In this document: piece after piece, positions 1 to 9,441 of the stretch
How the letters are laid out: each line of letters starts with the position of its first letter
Position numbering within the stretch: position 1 is the first letter of the stretch
NCBI GenBank assembly: GCA_965230485.1
Contig: CBDDLA010000001.1
Coordinates: 3,534,001-3,598,000 of the forward strand
DNA length: 64,000 nt
Reading direction: 5' to 3'
Source of the DNA: Putridiphycobacter sp965230485
GTDB lineage: Bacteria > Bacteroidota > Bacteroidia > Flavobacteriales_D > Crocinitomicaceae
Notes under the pieces: model-generated
What the model was told of the DNA's origin: nothing
Seen by the model: only the letters and a program-made list of their open reading frames with translations
The model's database searches: none
Translations under genes and position numbers: made by a program

Positions 1-24
1 AAGAAGTATTTCTTAGACGAATAG
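1..24 (+). CDS. Possible C-terminal tail of an upstream gene (partial)
   Basis: Frame 1 from the window edge reads K-K-Y-F-L-D-E and then TAG at 22-24. This could be the last codons of a gene that starts outside the window. A weak hairpin (AGCTTT at about 23-28 with AAAGCT further on) followed by a T-run lies just downstream, which fits a gene end. Seven codons are far too few to identify anything, so this is only a suggestion. Confidence 0.2.
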   Translation, partial: KKYFLDE

Positions 25-101
25 CTTTTAAACGGCTATAAAGCTGCTTTTTTGTTGGATTAAAGAATGATAAAAGCTCAGGGTGAACGGAAAAAATGTA
101 A

Positions 102-109
102 TACCTTTG
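102..109 (+). promoter_or_regulatory. -7 promoter box TACCTTTG of the T9SS module
   Basis: Exact match to the Bacteroidota -7 consensus TAnnTTTG, 10 nt before the ATG at 120. Initiation a few bases downstream would give a leader of only a few nucleotides. No clear -33 TTTG was found at the usual distance. Confidence 0.55.
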
Positions 110-119
110 TAATTATAAT

Positions 120-3100
120 ATGATGATGAAAAATATTATACTGATTTTCAGCATAGTATGTCTTAACATGCAAGCTAATGCTACACACATTGTTGGTGGT
201 AGTTTGGTTTATGAGCACTTAGGCGACTCTACCTACAAGGTATCTATTAGATTATACAAAGATTGTAGTCCTCAGAGTATTAATTTCTCTACATCTCTAA
301 GATTAGAGATTAGAATGGGAGACGGAACGCTTCCAGCTACAAGTTTTGTCAGACTACCTCTGATATTAAGGGATACGTTAGACCCATATATTGATACGTG
401 TGCATTTAATCCTGGTGTTTGTGTAGAATTAGGTGTTTATTCTAAAGTCATCACCTTACCTTCACAAAGTGGGGGATATCATCTTTTTTATACAGATTGT
501 TGCAGAAATGGATCTGTAGCGAATATAAATAGTCCGTTAACATATGGTGAAGGCTTGCATACCTTTGTTCCAGATAAAGTCATTTACCCAACTAACTCAA
601 GTCCTGTTTTTAATTCATATCCTCCAGTTTATGTCTGTAAAGACCAAGATTTGAATTATGATTTTTCTGCAACTGATGTAGATGGTGACTCATTGTCTTA
701 TACTCTAATCACACCATATCATGGGTTAAATGAGTATTCCGGTCCCCCACATAACTCTGGTGTACCATACGCTTCATTATTGCCTACGATCAGTTCTACC
801 GGAACGGCACCTGATAATATTACTTTCAATACTGTTTCTTATCTACCTGGTTTTTCTGCCACTAATCCTTTAAATTCAATTTCAGGTAATGGGTTAACTC
901 TTAGCAGTACTGGCCTTCTAACCGGAATTCCGGAAATGGTTGGTCAATATTTAGTCGCAGTAAGAGTTGATGAGTATAGAAATGGGGTGAAAATTGGGAC
1001 TATAGTGAGGGATTTTCAGTATAATGTATTAGACTGTCCACCGCCTAAAAATGCTGCAATAGGTAATATAGATGTTTGTTCAGGTTTATCAATACAAATG
1101 AAAAATGAGAGTGGCGCAGGAGCAAATGGCTTTTGGTGGGATTTCGGAACAGGAAATCCAGCCGATACAAGTGATTTAGAAGAACCGATTTTTACGTTTC
1201 CTTCAAATGGTATTTATAATCTTACTTTAATGGCCCAAAAAGGAACCTTGTGCGCAGATACCGCTCACCTTCAAATTAAAATATCTAACGTTACGGGGCA
1301 ATTTATATCTGATGATACACTATGCGTCGGCGAAACAAGTGATTTTATTAGCAATTCTTTTGCCAGCTCTAACGATTTAATCGCATATACTGCATGGCGA
1401 TTTAATAATGTGGATTTAGATACCGGAACCATAGTTAACCACAGTTTTAGCCAAACTGGCGATTTAGCTGTTGAAATGATTCTAGCATCCGATAATGGTT
1501 GTAGAGATACTGTCATCAAAACCGTGCATGTTAATTCGGTTCCTTTACCTGACTTTTCTCCCACTATAATATGCAACTCTCAAAACGTTCAATTTTCGAA
1601 TTTAAGTTCTTCTCATGCCGATTCGTTTTTTTGGAGTTTTGGAACAGGGCAATTAAGTGATTCTAGCATTCTAGAATCGGCTAATTTTACCTTTCCAAAT
1701 TACGGCACATTCCCAGTTACTTTAATCACTCAGAAAGGAACTCAATGTGCCGATACCATTGCAAAAGACGTTAGTTTACATCAAATAACTGCCGATTTTG
1801 TTAGTTCAGATACCATTTGTGGAGAGGAAATTATTAGTTTTCAAGATGCTTCTTCCTCAGATGGAACAAACATTAATAGTTGGCAATGGGATTTTGGTGA
1901 TATGAGCTCTTCACTCTTACAGAATGATAACCATGATTATGATATGCCAGGGACTTATCATGTCAAATTAGTGGCTTCAACGCTTTCTGGTTGTACTGAT
2001 ACAATAGTAAAAATAGTTGAAGTGCTTGCTTTACCTTCAGTTATTGGAGGCGTAGATACGGCCTTATGCGTTTCTTCGCCAACTATTAGTTTAACGGCAA
2101 CATCTCAGAATTCTGCGGGTATAGTTTGGGAAGGAAATGGAGGTAACTTTAATCCAAACAACGCAAGTTACACGGTTGATTACACAGCAAGTACTGGTGA
2201 ACTTAACAGTGGACAAACTTTTGTGGTTGTTAAATCAGCAATGAATCCGCACTGCCCAATTATTACTGATACAATAAAAATTGATATTATTGAGACTCCA
2301 GATGTATCAGTCGTGTCTGATTTTACGGTTTGCGAAGATCAATCTTTGATTTCGATCAATGGTTCAGTTTCCAACGGAAGCCAAATATTATGGTCTTCGC
2401 TAGGTACGGGAAGTATCGCTAATTCAGCCTTGCTTTCAACAACATATGATCCAAGTGAGGCAGACAAATTGAGTGGAAGTGTTGATCTTGTTTTATCTTC
2501 AGTAAATGCTTACGGATGTGAAACAAATAATGATACGCTAACCATTACTTTTGCCCCAATACCTCATGTAAGTATTGTTGGTTCAGATACAATTTGTTAC
2601 CTTGATTCTATAGTAATAACGGGCACTTCAAATACAGGAGGTGGGATTTGGTCTTCATTAGGTGATGGTTACTTTTCTCCGTCTAGTTCAGATTTAACAA
2701 CAACTTATTTTTCTGGTCAAGCAGATTCTGACTTTGGATTTGCTACTTTAATATTTAGCTCATCTAACAATAATGGATGCACTGCAGACGAGGATACCAT
2801 TATGGTAACAGTTCTTCCCTTACCTGAGGTTGATTTTCAAGTTTTATCTGCTTGTATTAATACCCCTACTGAATTAACTGATCAGTCAAGTTTCGTGGAG
2901 CAAATAGTACAATGGGAATGGGGCATTGAAGATTCTTTATATTCAATTAGAAATCCAAGACATTTGTTCTCGGACACGGGGTATTTTGATGTCAATCTTT
3001 CTATCACAACTTCGAGTGGTTGTGCTCATTCTATTAGTGCGCCAATAAAAGTAAATGACCTTCCAAAAGCAGATTTTATTGTTCCTGAACCATGTATATA

Positions 3101-3827
3101 TGGTGCTGTATTTATTGATGAATCTTATGCAGATAGTACAGAAATTGTGTCGTGGTTATGGCATTTTGATGATGGTGATTCCTCAAACGTTCAAGATCCA
3201 ATCCATCAATACGATACTTTAGGAGATTACAATGTAAAGCTGATTGTTGAATCAGGGTTTGGTTGTATCGATTCAGTAGTTAATCAAATTTCGATTTATC
3301 CTCAACCAGTATCTTTATTTACTTTTTTCCCAAACCCAGCAAAAGTGAATGATGTAATCTCATTTAATTCGCAATCGTATTCCGATAATGCACCCATTGT
3401 AGAGTGGAATTGGAATTTTGATAATGGAGACACTTCAGATCTTATCAAGCCACAAAGTTCCTACAATTCCGGAGGAGCTTATGCGGTTTCTTTAATCGTT
3501 TTTGATGAGCTCGGATGCAGAGATACATCAATTCAAGAAGTTTTTATTACCCATGGACCGCAGGTACCTGCAGCATTTTCTCCTGGAGGAGATGGAGTAA
3601 ATGATTATCTAATGATTCTTGGAACAGGTTTTGAAGAGATTGATTTTAGAATCTACAATAATTGGGGTGGTTTATTATTCCAAACTAATGATATTAACGA
3701 CAAGGGATGGGATGGAACCTTCAATGGTGAACCTCAGCCGCTTGGTGTTTATATATACACAGCTTGGGTGAAAAATATTTATGGGCAGGAAATTGAAATT
3801 TCTGGTGATGTTACAATCATAAAATAA
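120..3827 (+). CDS. Large PKD-repeat secreted protein with T9SS type B (gliding motility-associated) C-terminal domain
   Basis: A 1,235-residue exported protein. It opens with a Sec-type signal peptide (MMMKNIILIFSIVCLNMQANA). Residues 22-300 form the conserved N-terminal region of Bacteroidota surface proteins (THIVGGSLVYE start, several cysteines). From about 305 to 1130 there are repeated PKD-like beta-sandwich units, recognisable by W-x-F/W-D-F-G/D-x-G and Y-x-V-x-L motifs. The last 85 residues are a type B sorting domain (AFSPGGDGVND, IYNNWGG, WDGTFNG, then terminal TIIK). Type B substrates depend on a PorP/SprF-family partner, and such a gene follows immediately with a one-base stop/start overlap. 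The protein is probably secreted and held at the cell surface as an adhesin or matrix protein. No catalytic domain was recognised. Confidence 0.88.
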   Translation: MMMKNIILIFSIVCLNMQANATHIVGGSLVYEHLGDSTYKVSIRLYKDCSPQSINFSTSLRLEIRMGDGTLPATSFVRLPLILRDTLDPYIDTCAFNPGVCVELGVYSKVITLPSQSGGYHLFYTDCCRNGSVANINSPLTYGEGLHTFVPDKVIYPTNSSPVFNSYPPVYVCKDQDLNYDFSATDVDGDSLSYTLITPYHGLNEYSGPPHNSGVPYASLLPTISSTGTAPDNITFNTVSYLPGFSATNPLNSISGNGLTLSSTGLLTGIPEMVGQYLVAVRVDEYRNGVKIGTIVRDFQYNVLDCPPPKNAAIGNIDVCSGLSIQMKNESGAGANGFWWDFGTGNPADTSDLEEPIFTFPSNGIYNLTLMAQKGTLCADTAHLQIKISNVTGQFISDDTLCVGETSDFISNSFASSNDLIAYTAWRFNNVDLDTGTIVNHSFSQTGDLAVEMILASDNGCRDTVIKTVHVNSVPLPDFSPTIICNSQNVQFSNLSSSHADSFFWSFGTGQLSDSSILESANFTFPNYGTFPVTLITQKGTQCADTIAKDVSLHQITADFVSSDTICGEEIISFQDASSSDGTNINSWQWDFGDMSSSLLQNDNHDYDMPGTYHVKLVASTLSGCTDTIVKIVEVLALPSVIGGVDTALCVSSPTISLTATSQNSAGIVWEGNGGNFNPNNASYTVDYTASTGELNSGQTFVVVKSAMNPHCPIITDTIKIDIIETPDVSVVSDFTVCEDQSLISINGSVSNGSQILWSSLGTGSIANSALLSTTYDPSEADKLSGSVDLVLSSVNAYGCETNNDTLTITFAPIPHVSIVGSDTICYLDSIVITGTSNTGGGIWSSLGDGYFSPSSSDLTTTYFSGQADSDFGFATLIFSSSNNNGCTADEDTIMVTVLPLPEVDFQVLSACINTPTELTDQSSFVEQIVQWEWGIEDSLYSIRNPRHLFSDTGYFDVNLSITTSSGCAHSISAPIKVNDLPKADFIVPEPCIYGAVFIDESYADSTEIVSWLWHFDDGDSSNVQDPIHQYDTLGDYNVKLIVESGFGCIDSVVNQISIYPQPVSLFTFFPNPAKVNDVISFNSQSYSDNAPIVEWNWNFDNGDTSDLIKPQSSYNSGGAYAVSLIVFDELGCRDTSIQEVFITHGPQVPAAFSPGGDGVNDYLMILGTGFEEIDFRIYNNWGGLLFQTNDINDKGWDGTFNGEPQPLGVYIYTAWVKNIYGQEIEISGDVTIIK

Positions 3828-4822
3828 TGAAACTTTCTATTGTTGTCATATTAGTGTTTTTTTGTAGGGTTAATTCTAATGCTCAGGATTTTCATTTGAC
3901 ACAATATGATGCTGCGGCTTTAAATATCAATCCTGCTTTAACAGGGCAGTTTAGAGGTGATATGAGGCTTCATGCGCATTATAGAAATCAATGGACTGCT
4001 ATAGCAAATAAGCCTTTTACAACTTATTTGGTTGGCGTTGATTTTAATAAAGGAAAATGGGCTTTTGGTGGACAAATTGCTAATAGAAGGGCAGGCATAA
4101 GTAACTATAACCATATTTCTGTTCTGCCAAGTATAGCTTATCATCATTTAGTTGGATCTAATAAAAATCACAAAATGTCTTATGGACTTCAGGTTGGTGC
4201 TTTTCAGAAATCTGTTAACCCAAATGATCTGACCTTTCAGCAGCAATATATTGAAGCTAATGGAGGGCAATTTGATCCTGGATTGCCTTCTGGAGAAAAT
4301 TTTGCATCTAATTCAACACTTAATTTAGATGTAAACGTAGGTATAGTCTACACTTATGCAAATCGGTATTCACGGTTTAACCCTTTTGCTGGTTTGGTAG
4401 CTTATCATATTAATTTTCCTGAAGAATCTTTTTTAGATGCTGGCAATAAATTAGCAGCCAGATTTCAGTTTCATGCTGGTTCCAGAATAACAATTACTGA
4501 TAAAATTAGTTTAACACCCAAAATGTTTGTCCAATATCAAGATAAAGTAGATGAGATTACTTATGGCTTTTTAGGTCATTACCATTTAAAGAATCCTAAT
4601 TTCTTTCTTTTAGCTGGTGGAACATATCGTTCAGAAAGAGATGCTGTAATTGTTGAGCTTGGCGCCAAATATGGCAGTTTTACAGGGAGAATAAGCTATG
4701 ACATAAATATTTCTAATTTAAAGTCGATTTCTAATGGTAGAGGCGCTTCAGAATTTTCGTTAACATATGTTTTTAATAAACCTAAACAATATTCATTAGA
4801 AAAGTGTCCTAAAATTCCTTGA
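3827..4822 (+). CDS. PorP/SprF family type IX secretion membrane protein
   Basis: 331 residues with an N-terminal signal peptide ending near the alanine of NSNAQ. The mature start QDFHLTQYDAAALNINPALTGQ is the typical PorP/SprF opening (FHLTQY, then NPA.TG). The rest has alternating beta-barrel character and the motif LHAHYRNQW, seen in almost all members of the family. These outer-membrane proteins associate with secretion and surface display of T9SS substrates carrying type B sorting domains. The start ATG overlaps the stop of the large PKD protein by one base, and the stop overlaps the next start as TGATG, so the three genes are translationally coupled. It is most likely the dedicated partner of the upstream type B protein. 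Confidence 0.9.
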   Translation: MKLSIVVILVFFCRVNSNAQDFHLTQYDAAALNINPALTGQFRGDMRLHAHYRNQWTAIANKPFTTYLVGVDFNKGKWAFGGQIANRRAGISNYNHISVLPSIAYHHLVGSNKNHKMSYGLQVGAFQKSVNPNDLTFQQQYIEANGGQFDPGLPSGENFASNSTLNLDVNVGIVYTYANRYSRFNPFAGLVAYHINFPEESFLDAGNKLAARFQFHAGSRITITDKISLTPKMFVQYQDKVDEITYGFLGHYHLKNPNFFLLAGGTYRSERDAVIVELGAKYGSFTGRISYDINISNLKSISNGRGASEFSLTYVFNKPKQYSLEKCPKIP

Positions 4823-6939
4823 TGAAAGTCAAATACCATATCGTTATACTATATTGTGTTATTTTATCGGCTTTGCAAACTGCAAATGCGCAAGGAAACG
4901 ATAATTTAATAATAGAAGGTTTTAATGCTTTTGAAAAGCAACAGTATATCGAAGCAATTGATTACTTTACAAAAGTGCTTTACCCCATTGATATTGAAGA
5001 TGATTTAGGTTATGTGCCTTACGAAGTGAGGAGTGATATAAAAGTACTTGAAAGGGATACAAACCAAGTTTTATTGCCTCCGGCCAGCCCCACAAGAAAT
5101 GAAAAAATTATTATTCATAAAATGGCTGAAGCATATGAAAAATTGAATGATTATGAAAGTGCACTTGTTTGGTTTAAAGAAGCTATAAAATATCCGCTTG
5201 ATGAATTTCCATATACAAGGTATTTTTATGCAGAAACCATGATGAAGAATCATCAATATGATAAGGCTCAAATTGAATTCGATAAGTTTATTAAAGTTGA
5301 TATTGTTAATCCCGATAATAAGTTTTATAAGCTGGCTGAGACAAGAATATTGAGCTGTGAGTTTGCTAAAGATTTAGGAAATACGAATGATGAATACACT
5401 GTTCAGATGGCAGATTCATTACTCAATTTTAGTCCGACCTCTTATGGTTTACAGCAGGTTTCGCCTAAAAGTTATGTCTTTTCTGCGGTTCCTTCCGAAG
5501 ATGAATTTTTTAGTTTAAGAGATACGAATGACATCCATCTTTTATCTCTTTACATTATTGAAAGAAAGAATGATGGTAGACTACAAAAAGCAAAAAAACT
5601 ACCTTTTACCATAAATTCATCAGGACGGCATCAGGGAAGCGCTTCAATGTCATCAGACGGCAATAGAATCTATTTTACAAGGGTAAATTCGTTAAACAAA
5701 AAAGATACAAAGATCTATTTTTCAGAAAAGAAAAATAATACTTGGCAACTGCCTAAGCCGCTCAGCGCATTTGTAAATTTTGAAGATTTTAAATCAATGG
5801 ACCCATATTTGACCAAAGATGGAAAGCAATTGTTTTTTGCTTCAAATATGCCTGGAGGAGAAGGTGGGATAGATATTTGGTTGTCAGATTTGGATGATGA
5901 CGGACTCCCTATTAATCGACAGAATTTAGGTTTCAACGTTAACACACCAGACGACGAGATTAGTCCATTTGTTCATGAGTCAACTCAATCGCTTTATTAT
6001 GCCTCAAAAGGAAATATTGGTTTTGGAGGGTATGATATCTTTTTAGCCAAATGGGATTTTAACTCAGATTGGTATCAAATGGGGTTCAATGTGGGAGCCC
6101 CAGTTAATTCCAATAGAGACGACTCTCATTTTATAATTGATAAAGATTTACAAGATGGATTCTTAACTTCTGATAGAGACCAATGCTTAAATTGTGGAAC
6201 TAACCAGACCAGAATAGAATTTTGCAATAAATTATATACCATTCACAAGGAAGTACTCAGTTTTGCCATAGAGGGATATGTATTTGATGAAGCCACAGGC
6301 CTGCCTATTCCGGGTGCAACAGTTCTCTTAAAAGATATTTCTCAGTCGAATGAGCCATTACAAGTGATGGCTGATGAAAACGGGTTTTATAGATTGGTTC
6401 TTGAACCAGAAATGGATTATTTTGCCAAGGCTAGCATAGTTGATTATTTTGCAGATCAGGCATTGATATCGACAATTGAAGAACCCCTATCAAAAACATT
6501 CAGACAGAATTTTTATTTAGAGAAAATTCCAAAGCAAGAGATTACCATTGAAGGCATAGAATATGACTATAATAAGGCTACGCTCAGACCAGTATCGATT
6601 GAAGTACTTGATAAACTGGTTGAGTTTTTAGAGTTAAATAACAATTTAAGTGTTGAAATAAGATCGCACACCGATTATAGAGGATCTAATGCATACAATA
6701 ATAGACTATCTGATGATAGGGCAAAAAGTGTGGTTGATTATTTAATAGAACAAGGTATTTCTTTCGATCGTTTAAAACCAAAAGGCTATGGAGAGACTGA
6801 ACCTGCTGAAATTCAATTAGAAGACGAAAGTATAGTCACTTTAACCAAAAAGTACATTGATGCACTTGAAACAGAGGAAGAGCAGGAAATTGCACACCAA
6901 AGGAACAGAAGAACTGCATTTAAGGTTTTAGGTCAATAA
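4822..6939 (+). CDS. PorE-like OmpA family protein: TPR, PD40 propeller, CRD, OmpA C-terminus
   Basis: The ATG at 4822 is preferred over the in-frame TTG at 4819 because it forms a TGATG overlap with the upstream stop. The 705-residue product has a signal peptide (cleavage near NAQG), a TPR-like helical region at about 30-180 (FNAFEKQQYIEAIDYF), PD40/WD40-like propeller repeats at about 200-450 (SMSSDGNRIYFTR, DPYLTKDGKQLFFASN), a carboxypeptidase-regulatory-like fold at about 480-560 (GYVFDEATGLPIPGATV) and an OmpA peptidoglycan-binding domain at about 575-705 (EIRSHTDYRGSNAYN). This domain order is that of PorE, the T9SS component that binds peptidoglycan. A variant paired with one PorP/SprF partner and one substrate is the simplest reading. 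Confidence 0.88.
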   Translation: MKVKYHIVILYCVILSALQTANAQGNDNLIIEGFNAFEKQQYIEAIDYFTKVLYPIDIEDDLGYVPYEVRSDIKVLERDTNQVLLPPASPTRNEKIIIHKMAEAYEKLNDYESALVWFKEAIKYPLDEFPYTRYFYAETMMKNHQYDKAQIEFDKFIKVDIVNPDNKFYKLAETRILSCEFAKDLGNTNDEYTVQMADSLLNFSPTSYGLQQVSPKSYVFSAVPSEDEFFSLRDTNDIHLLSLYIIERKNDGRLQKAKKLPFTINSSGRHQGSASMSSDGNRIYFTRVNSLNKKDTKIYFSEKKNNTWQLPKPLSAFVNFEDFKSMDPYLTKDGKQLFFASNMPGGEGGIDIWLSDLDDDGLPINRQNLGFNVNTPDDEISPFVHESTQSLYYASKGNIGFGGYDIFLAKWDFNSDWYQMGFNVGAPVNSNRDDSHFIIDKDLQDGFLTSDRDQCLNCGTNQTRIEFCNKLYTIHKEVLSFAIEGYVFDEATGLPIPGATVLLKDISQSNEPLQVMADENGFYRLVLEPEMDYFAKASIVDYFADQALISTIEEPLSKTFRQNFYLEKIPKQEITIEGIEYDYNKATLRPVSIEVLDKLVEFLELNNNLSVEIRSHTDYRGSNAYNNRLSDDRAKSVVDYLIEQGISFDRLKPKGYGETEPAEIQLEDESIVTLTKKYIDALETEEEQEIAHQRNRRTAFKVLGQ

Positions 6940-6991
6940 TTAATTGTTGATAATTGCTTTTAGGCCTAGTGGAATCATTTTCATACCTCAC

Positions 6992-6999
6992 TATCTTTA
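6992..6999 (+). promoter_or_regulatory. Probable -7 box TATCTTTA for murF
   Basis: Seven of eight positions match TAnnTTTG (final G is A). It lies 21 nt before the murF ATG at 7021, in a short gap after the preceding operon. No convincing -33 element. Confidence 0.35.
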
Positions 7000-7020
7000 T
7001 CGTGAATTATTTTCTTGACT

Positions 7021-8304
7021 ATGACTATTCTGGAATTACATGCTTTGTTTGTCAAATCAAATGGCATTTGCACTGATACCCGAACGATTGAGGCCAATCA
7101 ACTTTTCTTTGCCATTAAAGGAGAAAATTTTGATGGTAATCGGTTTGCTGAAAAGGCTTTAGAGAGCGGAGCTACGCATGCTGTAGTGCAGGACCCAGGT
7201 TTGGCACATCTTTCTAACATCATATTAGTAGAAGATGTTTTGAAAACATTGCAAGATTTGGCCTGTTACCATAGGCAGCAATTTGATATTCCTGTTATTG
7301 GCATAACTGGGAGTAATGGCAAAACCACCTCCAAAGAGCTTATCAATGCAGTTCTAGCTCAAAAATATAATGTTTTAGTTACGCAAGGGAATTTGAATAA
7401 CCATCTTGGTGTGCCGTTTACCTTATTGAACTTAAACAGTAAGCATCAAATAGCCATTATTGAAATGGGTGCTAATAAACCTGGAGATATAAAAGAACTA
7501 TCTGAAATTGCATGCCCTAATTTTGGCGTAATTACAAATATTGGAAAGGCACATATTGAAGGATTTGGAGGACTTAATGGTGTCATTAAAACCAAAACAG
7601 AATTGTATCGAAACATTACCAATTCTAAGGGAAAACTATTTGTAAATTTTGGAAATCAAATTTTATTCGATCAAATCATTAATCATGATGACGTAATTGG
7701 CTATGGCAAAGGATCTGATAATATTGAAGGATCTGTTGTGAAAGCTAATCCCTTTATCACTTTTAAATGGCAAAGTAAAACATATAGTTCTCCCGTTTTA
7801 GAAACTAATTTAGTGGGGGCGTATAACTTAAATAATTATTTGTTAGCCATTGCTATTGGTCATTACTTTAAAGTTCCCAACGAAAAAATCAATAGTGGAA
7901 TCATCAATTATATCCCAACAAATAATAGATCTCAAGTTACAAAAACCGAAAGAAATATGATTATTGTAGATTGTTACAATGCTAATCCTTCTAGCATGCA
8001 ATCAGCCATTGATAGTTTTAAAGCCATATCTGCCAAGGAAAAGCTAATGATTTTAGGAGATATGCTAGAGTTAGGAGACATTAAAGAACAGGAACATCAA
8101 GTTATTATTGACATAACTGAACAATCAGGCATTTCAACGTTGTTTGTTGGTTCAATTTTTAGATCTCAGAAACCAAAAGCTATGAGTTTTGAAACGACTA
8201 ACGATTTAATTAAACGAATTGATTTACGCGAAATTTCTGGAAAAACTATATTACTTAAAGGGTCAAGAGGAATAAAATTAGAGCAATTAATAGCTTTGCT
8301 TTAG
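7021..8304 (+). CDS. murF: UDP-N-acetylmuramoyl-tripeptide--D-alanyl-D-alanine ligase
   Basis: Adds D-Ala-D-Ala to the UDP-MurNAc-tripeptide in the last cytoplasmic step of peptidoglycan precursor synthesis, using ATP. The Mur-ligase P-loop is at residues 94-103 (GITGSNGKTT). An N-terminal MurF uridine-binding region precedes it (CTDTRTIEANQLFFAIKGENFDGNRF). The central domain has NLNNHLGVPFTLL and IEMGANKPGDIKEL, both diagnostic of MurF. The C-terminal domain has DCYNANPSSMQSAI and LGDMLELG. Length (427 residues) is normal. The ATG at 7021 is preferred over the in-frame TTG six bases upstream because it is a standard start just after a -7-like box. It is not next to other mur genes here. Confidence 0.96.
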   Translation: MTILELHALFVKSNGICTDTRTIEANQLFFAIKGENFDGNRFAEKALESGATHAVVQDPGLAHLSNIILVEDVLKTLQDLACYHRQQFDIPVIGITGSNGKTTSKELINAVLAQKYNVLVTQGNLNNHLGVPFTLLNLNSKHQIAIIEMGANKPGDIKELSEIACPNFGVITNIGKAHIEGFGGLNGVIKTKTELYRNITNSKGKLFVNFGNQILFDQIINHDDVIGYGKGSDNIEGSVVKANPFITFKWQSKTYSSPVLETNLVGAYNLNNYLLAIAIGHYFKVPNEKINSGIINYIPTNNRSQVTKTERNMIIVDCYNANPSSMQSAIDSFKAISAKEKLMILGDMLELGDIKEQEHQVIIDITEQSGISTLFVGSIFRSQKPKAMSFETTNDLIKRIDLREISGKTILLKGSRGIKLEQLIALL

Positions 8305-8328
8305 TGATATAAAATCCTTTTTCTTTTT

Positions 8329-8336
8329 TACTTTTG
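8329..8336 (+). promoter_or_regulatory. -7 promoter box TACTTTTG
   Basis: Exact TAnnTTTG match ending 4 nt before the ATG at 8341. Transcription would start at or next to the start codon, implying a leaderless mRNA for the uptake lipoprotein gene. Confidence 0.6.
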
Positions 8337-8340
8337 GGTT

Positions 8341-9441
8341 ATGAGATTATTTGGCTTTTTAGTTGTCTTTTTGTTGATATCGTGCCAGCAAAAACAGGAT
8401 ACCAATACAGAAAAAATAGAAGACATTTATCAATCAGATTTTAAAACGATTATTAAATACGCCAAAGGTTTTGAGTTTATTCAAAAAGATTCAGTTGCGG
8501 TCTTACTTATTAAATCATTATCGTCAAAATATCCGTTTGAAGATAGCTTAGTTTTGAAAAAATATCCATCACAACATAAAGCAAAATACTGGAGAGCAAA
8601 TTGGAAAAAGTTAGCATGTCAATCCACCACGCATATTACGTTTTTAAATGCGCTTGGCAGTCTTCAAAAAGTAGTAGGGTTAAGTGACATTAGCTTTATG
8701 CCTAAAGATAGCATTTATGACAAAATAGTTAATTCAGGAGTAGTTGAACTCAACCAAAATAATAAGGTTAATATGGAACGGCTTGTCAGCCTGGGTGTTG
8801 ATCTGTTTCTAATGTATCCTTTTGAGCTGGAGAGTGATCAATATACCAGAGCAAATGTTAAAACACTCTTAGTCTCAGAATATCTTGAACAGACGCCAAT
8901 TGCCAGGTTAGAATGGATTAAGTTTTTTGGTATTTTGATAGGAGAGGAAAAAAAAGCGGATAGTATTTTCAACCATATTAATGCTAATTATAGCCGTTTA
9001 AAAAGTGAGAAAAAATTAAATAAAACTTTCTTTTTTAACCTTCCCTTTAAAGATGTTTGGGATATGCCCGCATCTAACTCCCAAAGTGTTAACCTAGTTA
9101 AAGATGCTGGATTAACGTATTTGTACGATAATCATTCATTTGGCCTTGACAATATGTCTTTTTCAAAAGAATCAGTCTGGAACAAAGCCTACAAGGCCGA
9201 CTATTGGATAATTATTGCTAACCGCCCAGAAACTTATTCATTGTCGGACTTAATAGAAGAGGAAGGTGTTTACAAAACTTTTAATTCAGTAAAAAATAAT
9301 CAGGTTATTTTTTGTAATACAGGCTATTCGAGTTATTTTACACAAGGTATTTTGGAGCCTGATATCATGTTAAAGGATATACTGTTTTTAACCCATCAGA
9401 TGACTGATCATCAACCCAAATATTTTCAATTATTGAAATGA
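8341..9441 (+). CDS. ABC transporter substrate-binding lipoprotein (iron/siderophore or cobalamin type)
   Basis: 366 residues with a lipoprotein signal whose lipobox cysteine is C15 (FLLISC), so it is probably anchored in the membrane facing the periplasm. The layout is that of helical-backbone (BtuF/FhuD/FepB-like) binding proteins: an N-lobe with HITFLNALGSLQKVVGL, the NKVNMERLVSLGVDLFLMYPFE segment, and a late WNKAYKADYWIIIANRPE strand. The FecCD permease gene starts four bases before this gene ends, so the two are coupled. The substrate (heme, siderophore or cobalamin) cannot be read from sequence alone. No ATPase gene lies next to the pair. Confidence 0.82.
   Translation: MRLFGFLVVFLLISCQQKQDTNTEKIEDIYQSDFKTIIKYAKGFEFIQKDSVAVLLIKSLSSKYPFEDSLVLKKYPSQHKAKYWRANWKKLACQSTTHITFLNALGSLQKVVGLSDISFMPKDSIYDKIVNSGVVELNQNNKVNMERLVSLGVDLFLMYPFELESDQYTRANVKTLLVSEYLEQTPIARLEWIKFFGILIGEEKKADSIFNHINANYSRLKSEKKLNKTFFFNLPFKDVWDMPASNSQSVNLVKDAGLTYLYDNHSFGLDNMSFSKESVWNKAYKADYWIIIANRPETYSLSDLIEEEGVYKTFNSVKNNQVIFCNTGYSSYFTQGILEPDIMLKDILFLTHQMTDHQPKYFQLLK

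Noticed and set aside
23..56. Terminator hairpin at the left window edge
   Set aside because: Only six base pairs with an 11-nt loop before the T-run; too weak to call alone.
1271..1576. Antisense reading frames of 60-100 codons inside the large secreted-protein genes (here and at many other places)
   Set aside because: They are shadows of well-supported genes, lack promoters, and their translations show no domain.
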